Source of the DNA: Primula veris
Lineage: Eukaryota > Streptophyta > Magnoliopsida > Ericales > Primulaceae
Assembly: GCA_963682055.1 (NCBI GenBank)
Contig: OY821744.1
Coordinates: 6,612,835-6,676,834, forward strand
DNA: 64,000 bases
Direction: 5' to 3'
Shown here one piece after another: positions 1 through 11,700 of this stretch. Both the position numbers and the translations under genes were made by a program. Below the pieces are notes generated by a model, which worked only from the letters and a program-made list of their open reading frames with translations, did no database searches and was not told the origin of the DNA. Each line of letters begins with the position of its first letter. The first letter of the stretch is position 1.

Positions 1-2863
1 TTTGATGGTAGCCGGAGCAGGCATCCAGGAAGCTCATTCTGGCGGCCCCGGCCGTAGAGTCCACTATTTGATCGATTTTGGGCAAGGGGAAAGGATCCTT
101 TGGACAGGCCTTGTTGAGGCTCGTATAATCGATGCATACCCTCAACTTTCCGTTCTTTTTGGGGACCACTACGGGATTGGCGAGCCATCTGGGGTAATAA
201 ACTTCCCTGATGGCCCCGGCCAGAAGAAGCTTCTCTACTTCCTCGTTTATGGCATCGGCATGCTCTGGACTGACGCGGCGCCCCTTTTGCATCACGGGCT
301 TGGCATCCGGGTTGACGTTTAATTGGTGGCAGGCGAGGTCGGAACTGATGCCTGGCATCTCGCTTGGACCCCATGCAAAATTGTCGAGGTATTGGAGAAG
401 GAGTTCGACGAGGTCGGTGACCTCAGGTTTGGTAAGCTTTGCCCCCACCATAAAAAAGTGGTCCTCGTCATGCCCCGGGATTTGGACTTTCAGCAGTCCC
501 TCCTCCACCTTGTCTTCGGCCTCAGGCCCCATCTTTTTGTTTAGTTCCCTCAGCAGCTTCGGGTCCTCTGCCTCGATGTTCATGGCACTTTGGGCCGGCA
601 CCATCTTTTTGCCGGAATACATGGCCATGGCACAGCTGCGTGAGACTTTCTGATTTCCTGAGATGGTTTCCACGCCAGAATCAGTTGGATACTTAACCTT
701 TTGGTGTAAGGTGGAGGAGATTCCATCTATTCTATGGAGCCACGGGCGCCCCAATATCACGTTGTAAACAGAGGGGACATTCACCACCGTGAACTCCACG
801 CCCATTACTTTCGTACCAGTTTTCACGGGCAAGGTTATGTTTCCTTTGGGCCGGACCGCCTCCGAGTTGAATCCATATAGGGGAGGGACGTCGGTTTCCA
901 ACTGTTCCTCTTTGAGTCCCATCTTTCGAAAGAGGTCTTCAAAGAGTATATTGACCGACGCTCCTTGATCAACGAGGATCCGTCCTACAGCGCATAGGCC
1001 TATCTGTGCCGAGATAACGAGGGCATCAGTGTGGGGCACGTCCACCCCCACCAGGTCGAAGTCAGTGAAGCTTACATCCGGCTTGGAATTGCGCTTATAC
1101 TTTTTCCGAGGGCTTGAGCTTTCTGCGAGGCAGACGTACTGCTTCATCAATGCTTCCCGTGCTGAGGTTCTTTCTGCCCCATTCTGGATTGACCTTTTGG
1201 GCCCAGAGTGAATGACATGACAGATCATCACCGGTGGGGGGAGGTCCCGCTGCCTCTCATCAACCCCTTCTCCATCTCGGTCGGATTCTCTTCGAGATTT
1301 GACATATTTATCCATTAGGCCATCCCGGACCCATCCCTCGAGCCTGGCCTTCAAACCATGGCACTCGGAGGTATGGTGGCCGCGACCCCTGTGGTATTCA
1401 CAGATTTTGTCGTTAGGCCCTGGGGCCGGCTCGTTCCGTAGTGGGAGAGGCCAAGAGAAGAAAGGTTCGTTCTCAATCTTGTTAAGAAGGTCGACAAGAG
1501 GTAGGCGAAAGGTGGTGGAATAGGCAGCGCCCGACCCCGAGGCGACAGGGGTTTGATGCCCCGGTCGGGGGTCCTCTTTTCTTCTTTTAGGGGCCGGTTG
1601 CGGGTTTCTTCCCGTTCGTGGCCGCTCCATCCTTTCCGCTATGGGCCGGTTTCTTCGAGGGCTCGTTGCGACGAACCGATCCCTTGGCTGGTCGATAAGG
1701 GCTACGGAACGTGTTGCCCCGGCAGACCTCATGTCCTTCTCAATGTCGATATGCTGTTTTATGAGGGACCTCAGTTGAGGAACAGAGTTGGGGGGGGGGG
1801 GGGGGGGGGTCGCGATCATCTCGTTTCGGATCCTGCTCCCGACTACCATGTTTTGCCTAAAGGCAGCTATGGCGGTGGAGTCGGGACAGTCCGCGCATTC
1901 GGCATGCTTCAGCCAAAACCGACTATCATAATTCTCGAGGGTCTCTTTAGATTAGACTCTCACTTGATAGAGTTGCTCCGGCTGGGCAGCTCTCTCTTTC
2001 AAGTTTATGAACCGGTGTGCAAAGTCATAGGCTAGGTCGTCCCAACAGTGGATAGAATTGACGGGCAGGGACTGGAACCACTTACTAGCGAGCCTTCCCA
2101 GGCTGGCGGGAAAGCACCTGCACATTAATTGGTCAAGGTGTGACCAATGGTTCATCTGGTATCGGTAGTGTCGGAGATGAGCCTCTGGATCAGAGTCCGC
2201 GTTGAAGGTTTGGAGGATAGGGGCGATAAAGTTCCGTGGGGGGACACTGTATTCAATTCCGTCCGAGAACGGGGTGCTGCGGGTCGAGGCCACGATTTTC
2301 AACGCTGCCTCCCCAGCTGCATCGTGCCGTCCGCGTCGGCCACGTCTCCGTGTCCGAGGTGGCTTATCGGTTCGGGTGTGACTAGATTCCGGCCGTGAGT
2401 CCCGACTACCATCTTGCCAACGGAGCCGAGAATGTATACTCCGCTCGTTATCGCGGCGAGAATTTCCTTCTTGGGAATGCTCCGACTCCGCACCCCTAGC
2501 CGGCTCCCTGGGAGTCTCTAGGGGGGGTCGTCGGAGGGGTCCCAACCTGGACATCACGCTTTTAATGGGGACTGGAACCGATTTGTCTTGGCTCGCGCCT
2601 TGAGCGGGCTCGAGTTCCGGCTCCATCAGCGAGGCTATCAAGGCTTTCTGGGCCGCAAGAGCGACGAGCTCTTTTTGGTGGATATCGATCATCATCTCTG
2701 TTAGCTCGGTCCGCGATCGGGGTGCGGGAGCTGTTGCGGTCAAGGGAACGGGCTCCCTGGTGGATGCGGTCCTAGGGGTCTCATCAAAAGAAAGCGTTCT
2801 CGGCATCCCAAGAACGTGGGGGGGTCGAGACGATGGAGTGTCAAATCGGTTATTGCCAGACAT
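1..2863 (-). pseudogene. gypsy gag-pol polyprotein, one in-frame stop, truncated by window
   Basis: The frame starts at ATG 2863. The first 303 residues hold the gag capsid-type domain (around residues 205-300, with motifs such as SDPEAHLRHY and RLASKWFQSL). A TAA stop at 1952-1954 follows YQVRV, where relatives continue. Beyond it the same frame resumes without shift. It gives a gag zinc-knuckle-like motif near 1402 (CEYH...GHHTSEC), a protease motif near 960-990 (ILVDQGASVNILF, active-site Asp followed by QGA instead of the common TGA or SGA), and the start of reverse transcriptase near 60-230 (YPRWLANPVVVPKKNGK, then LNKACPKDPFPLPKID). I checked the phase at these landmarks and all are in frame, including across a long C-run (plus-strand G-run near 1790-1809). 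It is therefore almost intact apart from one nonsense codon. Not every codon was checked. Confidence 0.88.
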
Positions 2864-2904
2864 GTTTCTTTTAAGGACGGGGAGTCGAAGCTAACGCGTT
2901 TTGT

Positions 2905-2922
2905 TTCCCACAGACGGCGCCA
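2905..2922 (-). promoter_or_regulatory. Primer-binding site of the gypsy element
   Basis: Two bases inside the LTR end, the minus strand reads TGGCGCCGTCTGTGGGAA. This is the position and starting trinucleotide of a tRNA primer-binding site. I did not assign the primer tRNA. Confidence 0.8.
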
Positions 2923-2924
2923 AT

Positions 2925-3605
2925 TGGCGAGCTTGATTTTCTTCCCAAGCTCGACTTAATCAACTTCGCGTTGGCTTCGATCTTCCGAGGCGGTCAGGTA
3001 TGCTCCGGCTGTCAGGTGGTCTTCGTGCCTGCACAAGGAACGAACAGGGGCCCGGGGTTGTTGCCGGGTTTTCCCTCTCCAACGATCAAGTCAGTATCGG
3101 GGTTAACTGAAAGTAGGAATATAGTTAAGGATGAGGGTCCGGGCCGGTTACAGGTCGTTGTATCGAGTGGTACAGACAGTGTTCAGGGGGTCCGGGTTGT
3201 TTAAACTTTATCTCTCTTCTCTTTCTTTCCGTCCTCTTCTCAGTGGTATTGGTGGGGGTATTTATAGTATGATCAGAGGCGTATTAGCCCTTGGATCACT
3301 GTACTGTGAGATGCTAATCCAACGGCGTCAGTCATTTATGACTCTGACAAGGGTACTGTCCTTTCCCGGGGTCCACAGGAGGTGTCCTGTGATTGGGCCA
3401 CGTCGGTGAAACGTCAGGAGGGTCCCCCAAGGGAGCAGCAGCATTAATTGGGGAAGCGTACTCGACACGCTTCTTTGGGCCGGCCTCAGCACGGCTCGGC
3501 CCTCCCAATCTGGGGCGTCGCATCATTCAGGGTTGATGAGGCCCGGACGGCCCGCTTTGGGGGCGTTATTGCCCCGGACGAGGGGATGCTGACATTCCCT
3601 CGCCA
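2925..3605 (-). repeat. 5' LTR of the gypsy element
   Basis: On the minus strand it runs from TGGCGAGG at 3605 to CTCGCCA at 2925. Long stretches match the solo LTR at 32116-32813 read on the plus strand (for example the block around AATTAATGCTGCTGCTCCC), which independently fixes both ends. A TATA-like ACTATAAATACC segment lies in the mid-LTR near 3260-3275, as expected for the retrotransposon promoter. Confidence 0.92.
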
Positions 3606-3889
3606 CCTACACCCCATCCGTAACCCACACCCTCTATTTTATCCATTAAACGTGACCCGAAATGAGACGCGGCTCCACCAACCTTAAACCATTTGTGATA
3701 AACATATTCTTAAGGATAAAATATGGACTGTCCATACAAAATTGAAGAAGAATTCATACACGCACGTCCTCTTTCTCTGTCACCAAGCAACGGTCAACAA
3801 CAACAAATTAAATGCGCACTAATCCAGTGGCATACGCATGTTTACACTGGCACCCACCGTGTTTTAATTTTTTAAAATATACAGTTTAC

Positions 3890-4187
3890 CCTAGGTTGAG
3901 CGAAAAATCGGAAAAATCGAACCGGACCGATAACTGAACCAAAAAAGACCGAAACCGAAAAACCGAAAATTTTTCAGGTCGGTTTCAGTTTTCAATAAAA
4001 CCGAACCGAAAAAGGTCGAAACCCAAAAAGCCCAAAAAATAACTGAAAAATTGTAAAAAACCGAAACTGGACCGAAAAAAACCCGGTCCGGTTCGGTCAA
4101 AAAATAAAAAGACCGAAACCGAAAAAAATCGAACCGAAAAATATATTAGGTTTCGGTTTTGCAAAAAACCGGACCGAACCCGACCCT
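3890..4187. repeat. CCGAACC-rich dispersed element, copy 1
   Basis: About 300 bp made almost entirely of variants of CCGAACCGA/CCGAAAAA, flanked on both sides by GTTTAC (3884-3889 and 4188-4193). A related copy lies in the opposite orientation at about 24141-24417. Such GGTTCGG-rich short elements are common in plant genomes and are generally regarded as non-autonomous DNA elements. The class here is uncertain. The open frames on both strands inside it are only by-products of the repeat. Confidence 0.6.
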
Positions 4188-4193
4188 GTTTAC

Positions 4194-4689
4194 ATAGTTC
4201 CAAAAACTAAATCCAACAACGGCATGAAAAATACACTCCCTCTCGACTTTGGATCTTAGCACCCAAAAAGCCGGTTAAAGCTATCTGGAAAATTTTAAAA
4301 AAAAATCACCACTGTGTTGATTCTAAGTTCGATCTCGATTAAAAGATACACCAATGATTGGTATCTTACACATAAGTACGACCTGGCTATTCATTGTAGA
4401 TTTTCTTCAAGAGTTTACCATGACCATGTTGCCTAATTCCTAACATATTGACTCAAAGTAACATATCCAAATTATAAGAAACCCAACAATAGTCCCAAAC
4501 GTAAGTTGAAATAAAAATTTCTTAATTAGCAGTAACTAAATGGTCCATGATAGTTTATTAAGCTAAAAGAACCAGCTTTGATTACTAGTGTTATTTTGAA
4601 ATGGGATCATTAGTTTATACATTTTATCCTTGTAGTCTTTTCGGTAAGATTATTAAACTACGCTGGCCACACAAGTAAAGTTATTAGTA
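4194..4689. other. Intergenic, nothing recognised
   Basis: AT-rich sequence with no convincing coding frame, RNA gene or terminal repeats that I could recognise. Confidence 0.5.
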
Positions 4690-4697
4690 GTCCATAT

Positions 4698-4888
4698 CAA
4701 GGGCGAACACAGGATGTGTAAATGGTGGGTGCTAAAATATATATATATGTACAAGTAATATATTTTTATGAGGGTGCCAAATCTACACCTAAAAAGAAAT
4801 TATACTAAAAAAAAATTACGTCACTTGAGATTTCTAAAATTATGGGGGGTGCCGTGTCACCCGATCGTCCCCACTTAGCTTCCCCCTG
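4698..4888. mobile_element. hAT-type MITE (191 bp)
   Basis: It begins CAAGGGCGAACACAGG and ends GCTTCCCCCTG, so the ends are short imperfect inverted repeats of CARGGG type. The flanks are GTCCATAT (4690-4697) and CTCCATAT (4889-4896), a 7/8 match and the 8-bp target duplication expected of hAT elements. There is no coding capacity. Confidence 0.72.
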
Positions 4889-4896
4889 CTCCATAT

Positions 4897-5568
4897 CATT
4901 AAAATATGTAAAAATAACAGGCAAACCAGAAGAAAAAAAACTTACAAGTAAAAAAAGAAGAAAAAGGAGGATGTTTGGTATCCAGCTTTTAAATTTATTA
5001 AACTAAAATATTCCAAGTCAGGAAAAGAAAACTTGAAAACTTTCAACTTATTTCAAATTATAAAACTTAAAAAAAGGGACCAATTAAGTTTAAGGTTACC
5101 TAATAATTATTATTATATACATTAATAAATTTAAAAATATGACTAAATTGGTCCTTGAATCCTTAAATAACTCTTTCATTGAAAATTGTGTTATTAATTA
5201 ATTGTAAACGATTTAAATAAAAATTCAACAAGAAGTATCAAAACATCAAATTTTCAAACAAAACTCATTTCTTACTTAAAATGTGGAAAAGGGTATAAAA
5301 TTGGTATGCTTTGACGTTCAAAAATGGTTATTCTAAAAAAGTAAAAAGAAAAAGAATAGATAGTTTAATAAGAAAGGTAAAGTTGATACTACTATTTTGA
5401 TACAAACAAAATGAAAATAACAAAAGAAAAGGGTACAAAATACAAACATTTAAAAGCTGCACGTATATACAAATATAGCTTACATAAGTAAGAAGACAGC
5501 GGGAAATTAACACCAGAAAAAAACATCAAGCAATGGCCAACAACATCACTTTCTCCTAGCTGCCCCAA

Positions 5569-5599
<31 letters not shown>

Positions 5600-5709
5600 A
5601 TAATTACATATATATATATATATATATATTTATAAACATACATTTACATTTCGTCTACTTCTATATAACACTTTCCTTTGTTTCAAACTTATTCAAGAAA
5701 CAAAACTTG
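4897..5709. other. Upstream region of the secreted-protein gene, with CT and TA microsatellites
   Basis: AT-rich non-coding DNA. A (CT)n run at about 5568-5586 passes straight into (TA)n tracts to about 5630. A TATA-like CTATATAAC at 5661-5669 lies about 45 bp before the start codon of the next gene and may be its core promoter, but the neighbouring TA tract makes this uncertain. Nothing else was recognised. Confidence 0.5.
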
Positions 5710-8700
5710 ATGGGTGACAAAATACTAGTCCTATGGTTAGTGCTAATTATGGGGGCAAATGCGTTGGCGTCTGACGTGGCGATATCGAGAGGGAATAGCG
5801 CGAGTGGGGGGGAATCGGCGGTGGGGGACCCGGGGATGAGGAGAGATAGTCTGCGAGTTGGATTTGAAGCTTGGAATTTTTGCAATGAAGTTGGTGAAGA
5901 AGCTCCTAAAATGGGCAGCCCAAGAGCTGCTGATTGCTTTGATCTATCCTCAAGTAATTAATCACACATTTTATTACTATAACATATTTATTATTAATCT
6001 CAAAACAACTATTCACTTTATAACATGTATGTGACATATATGGGATGTAACTTTGATTTAGAGATTATCAAAAATTGTCATTAATTCAATAAGTTCTCAC
6101 AAATTGATTAGACTATCACGAAGCTGTAAAAAAAAGAGCTGGTCACAAAAAAAGAGCTGTCATTAATCCCGTCGCTATTAAAACATGTTTTTTTGTAATG
6201 TGTATATCATTGCATGGCCCTGTTTGGTTGCATGTTTTAAGCTCAAATTACTTCTTAATTTCTTTTGGCTTAAAATTGGTGTGCATTTTTTTTTAAACAT
6301 TTGGTCTGTATTTTGTTGAACACATTAAAGATGAGTTTTTTCTGGCATTTGCGTGAGAATATGATTTCTTTAGCTGAAAGAGACCACTAGACCCGTTTTC
6401 TTTCTTACTTTTGAAAAGGAGACAACTTTAATTCTTAGAATTTTTTGTTAGAAAAGGTAGCTGTTTTCTATATTTCACAAGCAACCCGGGAGAAAATTAA
6501 AGTACAAATATTTTAGAAAATAACTTATATTTTTGTGGAAATTTAAATAGGAATTTTTTTTTTATATTATGTGATGAGTTTCGGTTCATAACAGGGTCTC
6601 AGTACTAAGGGATGATGTGGTTTTATTGAAAGTATATGGACTAATTATAAACTTAAATGAAACAGTGGGACCGTTAATGTAATTAAACCTTACTGTGTTT
6701 GGTTTATAAGCTTTTTGGGAGTTTATCAAATTGCTTATAAGATGAGTTCACTAGTATTTTTTTCCTTTTTCTGAAGCATTCCCCTATTTTTAGCCCAGCA
6801 AATTATTTTCATCAATATAATCATTTATGAAATCCACGAAAAACAATATAAACCAAGAAACTGTCTTTTGTGAAATTCTTTTGGCAATATTCCGTTATTT
6901 ATTCAGCCTTTCCCTTGATATGTACTGAATTTCAAAGAATATACTATAATTTGAAAGAGTGAGTTTGAACTTTTAGTATTTTGTGAAAAGCATATTGACA
7001 AAACTATTTTTTCCACTATCAGACCCGTGAAAGACAAGGAAGGTACAAAAAGAAAACTGGGTCCTTTTTCTTTCATCTAAATGGAGTACTTACTTAGTTA
7101 CTACTTTGTCCACTAGTAGTACTAAATTTTTACCAAATTCAACTTGACTATTGGTTGGGGAAATGGTTATGTTTGTATCAACTTTATTATATAAACAGTT
7201 TGTACTCGATTGGTTTTGACTGACTTAAAAAATTCAAGTCAATCTGTTTTGTCAATACAGCAAAAACCAATCAAATTTGGATTCATTTAATATATTTTTC
7301 AGTTCATTAATAGGTGTTATATTTTTAGTATATGACAGAACCAAAATAATAGTATACTAGATTCACGATAGTGTTAATCGTTCGGTGTTCATTCTAAAAT
7401 GCACTATTATTTAGGATGTGTCAACCAATAGTATTTTTAGTTTTAATTTTAAATTAATTGTAGGGTAAATATTTTTGAGCTCATTAACATGTGTTAGATT
7501 TTTAGTATTTTTTTAGTTTTAATTTTAAATTAATTTTAGAATAGATATTTTTGGATTCATTAATATGCGTTAGGTTTTTAGTATGTGACACTCTCTAACT
7601 AATAATGGACTAGATTCACGGTAGTGTTAATCGTTCAATGTTCATTCTAAAACATTAAAATAAAATATAACATAAAAAATTACACATTTTTGGTGTATGA
7701 AAATACTGTAATAAAAAATGGATCTGTTTAGTACTTGTTCTGAAATTGAGAAGAGAACCATTCTTGTAATGCAATGTGACATGTGGGACATTTGAACGAT
7801 TGAATTTAAACTTAGTCGTACTACTTATATAAGTTTCCTAGTTTTGTTACGCATGTGAGACATTTTGAATGATTGATTGTATAAGAAGTAGTACTGGTAT
7901 TTCAATTACCTAGTAATGTCCCAGCTTGAGGAGGACCTACAAAACTATGAACAATTAATGTTTTCTTTATTTTCCTTTTTTTTTTTAAGGCTGATATTGG
8001 TGAACTTATTTGTGTGTGTGAACATGCTAGCTGGTTTTAGTGTATTTGTGACTATAATTAAGTTGAAACTTTTTTCCATATAGGGTGACCCAGCTACTTA
8101 TAAGACCGAACTAGATTCTTTTATTCCAATTTTCCTGCATATTTATTTTCCTTTTTTGTTTTGCAAATTTGCTTGTCTATAGACTGACTTCATAAATCAC
8201 AGTAGGTGTAGACTGTTAAATACCAGTAAGTTGTAAAGAGCACAATTTATAAGATTTTAACTAACTTTAATGTTCCAGTATTTTGAAACAAGTGGTTTTT
8301 CATAATGCTACTGGTAGTTAATTTCCATGTTCTCAATCTCCCTTGCTTTCCTTCTTATAGATCTTCTAATTCAATTTTATAAAGGCGAAAATGTCACACT
8401 AAACCACAAAGTAACCGAGGCTGATAACAAGCTAGGAGTTGGAAAATCTTTTCCAGGTATAAATTCAAAAGCATTAAATAATCCGGATTTATACGCCCCC
8501 GAAAAAGAGCTCTATCTTGGTTCCCTATGCCAAGTTGAGGATGCACCTAACCCGTTCCATTTTTGGATGATAATGTTGAAAAATGGAAATTACGATACAA
8601 CATCAGGACTGTGCCCTGAAAATGGAAAACGAACTCCCCCCTTTCCCCCTGGGCGTTTCCCTTGTTTCGGAAAAGGGTGTATGAACCAACCCATTTTAAA

Positions 8701-11700
8701 CCATAGTCCAACGAGTTTGATGAGTGGTGGAATAATGAGAGGGGGATATAGTGGTACTTACGATTTGGGAAGCGACTTAAGGCATGGGATCGATGGCATT
8801 TCGTATTTTGAGGTGAAATGGGAGAAAGAAGTCGGAGTTGGAAGTTGGGTTTTTAGTCATAAACTGAAAACTTCGAAAACGTATCCGTGGTTGATGTTGT
8901 ACCTAAGAGCTGATGCAACTAAGGGGTTTTCCGGAGGGTACCATTACGATACTAGGGGCATGCTCAAAACTGTAAGTAATATCACTTTCTGCTTTTAATT
9001 TTTTGCGGGAAAATTTTATCATGCCTGTCTTTTATGTTTAGTGGAGTATACATGTTGGCTATCAGGCCTCGTTCTTGTGAGTAAATATTGTTGATTTTTT
9101 TTGGGGTTTCGGAAACTTGAAATTAGAGTTAGGCGGAATGGTATTGCCGTATTGTACACTTTTTTCATACAATAGGGTCAATTAGGACAATGTTTCTCAT
9201 ATATATGGCTTGTTAGTTTCATGAAAATTTTATGGAAAATATCTATCTGAGTTGCAATGTTTTTGCACTGTGTAGTTTTAAAGTAGAAGAGCAAATCTCA
9301 AAACTATTACACATGGACTTTGATCTTAGGATAACATATACTAGTGGAGTATTTATTTTGGCTCATGCGTTTAAAAAAGTGATAAACTGTGGCTGTGATA
9401 ATCGGCTCCATCAATTTAAAAAAGTGAATAGGACCTATCAGGGTCAGTTTTGTTACTATATTATATCATTTTCTGGTCAAATACATGGTCAATTTTATAG
9501 GTTTGTGTAGCTCAACTTTATGGGACCTTTAATATATGGTAGACTGATACAGGTTTACTACTGATGGAAATTAATGAGTAATGGTAGCTCACCGCCTCCA
9601 TGAAATTTTCCTCTTAGGAAAGCAAGATAAACTTTGAAAATTAAACTTTATTGTTAGGCATATATCGTGTATAACTGTAATTTTTTTCAAGAATAGAGAT
9701 TAAATAAATGATTTAATAAGTTAGAGATGAAGTTCATAGGAAGAATAGAAGATATGATGTTTCTTGTTAACATGATATGCTCAAACTCGGGACAAACAAA
9801 TACTCGGTTTTCCGCAATAGTTTTCCGGATCGATATTTTAAAATGTCTATATACACAAAATTTTCAGAATTGTATTTCCAGGACATTGTCATGATTCATT
9901 TAGAAATTAGAATCACCCTTATGACAAAACTCCTTTAACAAAAAAAGAAAAGGATGACAATACGATGAAAAGTTAAATGTCATGCATATAAACTCTATGT
10001 AGCGTAGAAAACAAACCCGGAAGAGACGAAAAATATCAAGCAACAACATGAAGTGATAATATATACCCGATGTGAACTTAGGATTTCTGGGCATCATATG
10101 TAAGTTGTCACACTTGAAGAAAGTTTGTGAGAATGGTTTATAAAATTAAGTTGGATGGTCCTTCGGTAGAAACAAATAAATTCAGAATTTTAATTTTGCT
10201 TGTACTTTCGATCTTCATTGAAATCCTTTTTATTGTGAAAATGTAATCACACGGAACCACTGTTTTCCTTTTTTACATCCCAGTAAAAGAATTGCAGGAT
10301 AAGAAGAAAAGAGAGAAAAAAACTTTGATCCAATATAGTGTAGAATTTTGTTCAAACTTCTGAAGTGTTTTTGTTTTGATTTTAATTTCAGCTACCAAAA
10401 TCGCCTAATTTCAAGGTAAGGCTGACTTTAGATGTAAAGAAAGGGGGCGGACCAAAAAGCCAATTCTACCTAATAGACATGGGCAGTTGTTGGAAACACA
10501 ACGGTTCCCCATGTGACGGAGACGTTCTCACCGATATAACACGATATAGCGAAATGATAATAAATCCCGACACACAAGCTTGGTGTAGCCCTTCGGGTTT
10601 ACAGAACTGCCCCCCTTACCATATCACCCCCGATAACAAAAAGATTTTCCGAAATGACACAAAGAAATTCCCTTACGGGGCTTATCATTTTTATTGTCCT
10701 CCTAGTAATGCTAAACATTTGGAAAAACCGTATAGCACTTGTGACCCATATAGCAATCCAATGGGTCAAGAGATTGTTCAATTGTTGCCTCACCCGATTT
10801 GGGGGGATTATGGGTACCCGACTAAGCAAGGTGATGGGTGGATCGGAGATTCTAGAACATGGGAGTTAGATGTCGGTGGCCTCTCGAGTAGACTCTACTT
10901 TTATCAGGTGTGTTTCTATAACAACTAACTATATTACATCAATGTGCCTAAACCGGGATGGGACTCACTCCCACATCACAAATATATGTAGAGATATGTT
11001 TAAATTGTAGTTTTCATTTAGTTGTGCTTACAATGGAGTGACTCTTTGGAACAGTCACCTTATTTGACTGTTTATGAAACAGTCAACTTAACCACCGTTA
11101 GATTAAAAAATGGATGGTTAGATAATGTTTTTCAATAACTAATTTATTTTTTCTATTTTCAACAAATTAGAATTTGATAAATTAAAAACAAATTGTACAA
11201 CACATTAAAAACTCAAATAAAAATATAGAACCCTAGAGAGGCCTACTCTAAACTTAAATATTTTTTATGCATTTGACATCTTTTTATACTAACGGGTTGT
11301 GAACTAGTCATATAGCCGCCTGACTATTCCCTAGTAATTCTCCTTCAAATGTGTTTGGTAATCTAGTTCCCCTTGATAAAACAATTGAAAAAAAAAATAG
11401 TAACTTGAATAGCCACATCTGTCACGTTAGTAAATCTTCTGCATTTCTAATACTAAATAGGCAAAAGATTATTAGTCTAATTACTAAAATATTTTCGTAC
11501 TCAGTAATGTAAGCACGGCAACAATCTGTTCGTAAGTTTGGCTAAAGCTATCTTGATTCGAAATAATAAACTGCATACATTTCAGTTTTGAGAACAAGTT
11601 TTTGGTAATTTTTTCATTAACCAGCTACGTTTTCTGAAATCAAGGTACTAATAAACCAACTAGATTTATATGGATTAGCGACAAGAATCAAAAACCCTAG

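Larger units (their letters stand above)
1..3605 (-). mobile_element. Ty3/gypsy LTR retrotransposon, 5' part (runs off the window start)
   Basis: A minus-strand LTR retrotransposon enters from beyond position 1. Reading the minus strand from 3605: a 681-bp LTR (2925-3605), a 2-bp gap, a primer-binding site beginning TGGCGCC (2922 downward), then a gag-pol frame starting at 2863. The LTR begins TGGCGAGG and ends CTCGCCA, the usual short inverted LTR ends. The base order LTR, primer site, gag, protease, reverse transcriptase is that of Ty3/gypsy. The single-frame gag-pol and the reverse-transcriptase start resemble plant Tat/Ogre-like lineages, which is inference from motifs. The other LTR is outside the window, so age cannot be judged. 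The 5 bp outside the LTR (CCTAC, 3606-3610) are one half of the expected target duplication. Confidence 0.93.

Noticed and set aside
3332..3526. Small frames in the LTR (also 32115-32390)
   Set aside because: Both copies are LTR sequence. The frames are chance by-products shared by homology, not genes.
3891..4203. Two Phe-rich minus-strand frames
   Set aside because: They arise from the CCGAA-type repeat.
5392..5643. Minus-strand frame with Tyr/Ile runs
   Set aside because: It is produced by the TA and CT microsatellites.
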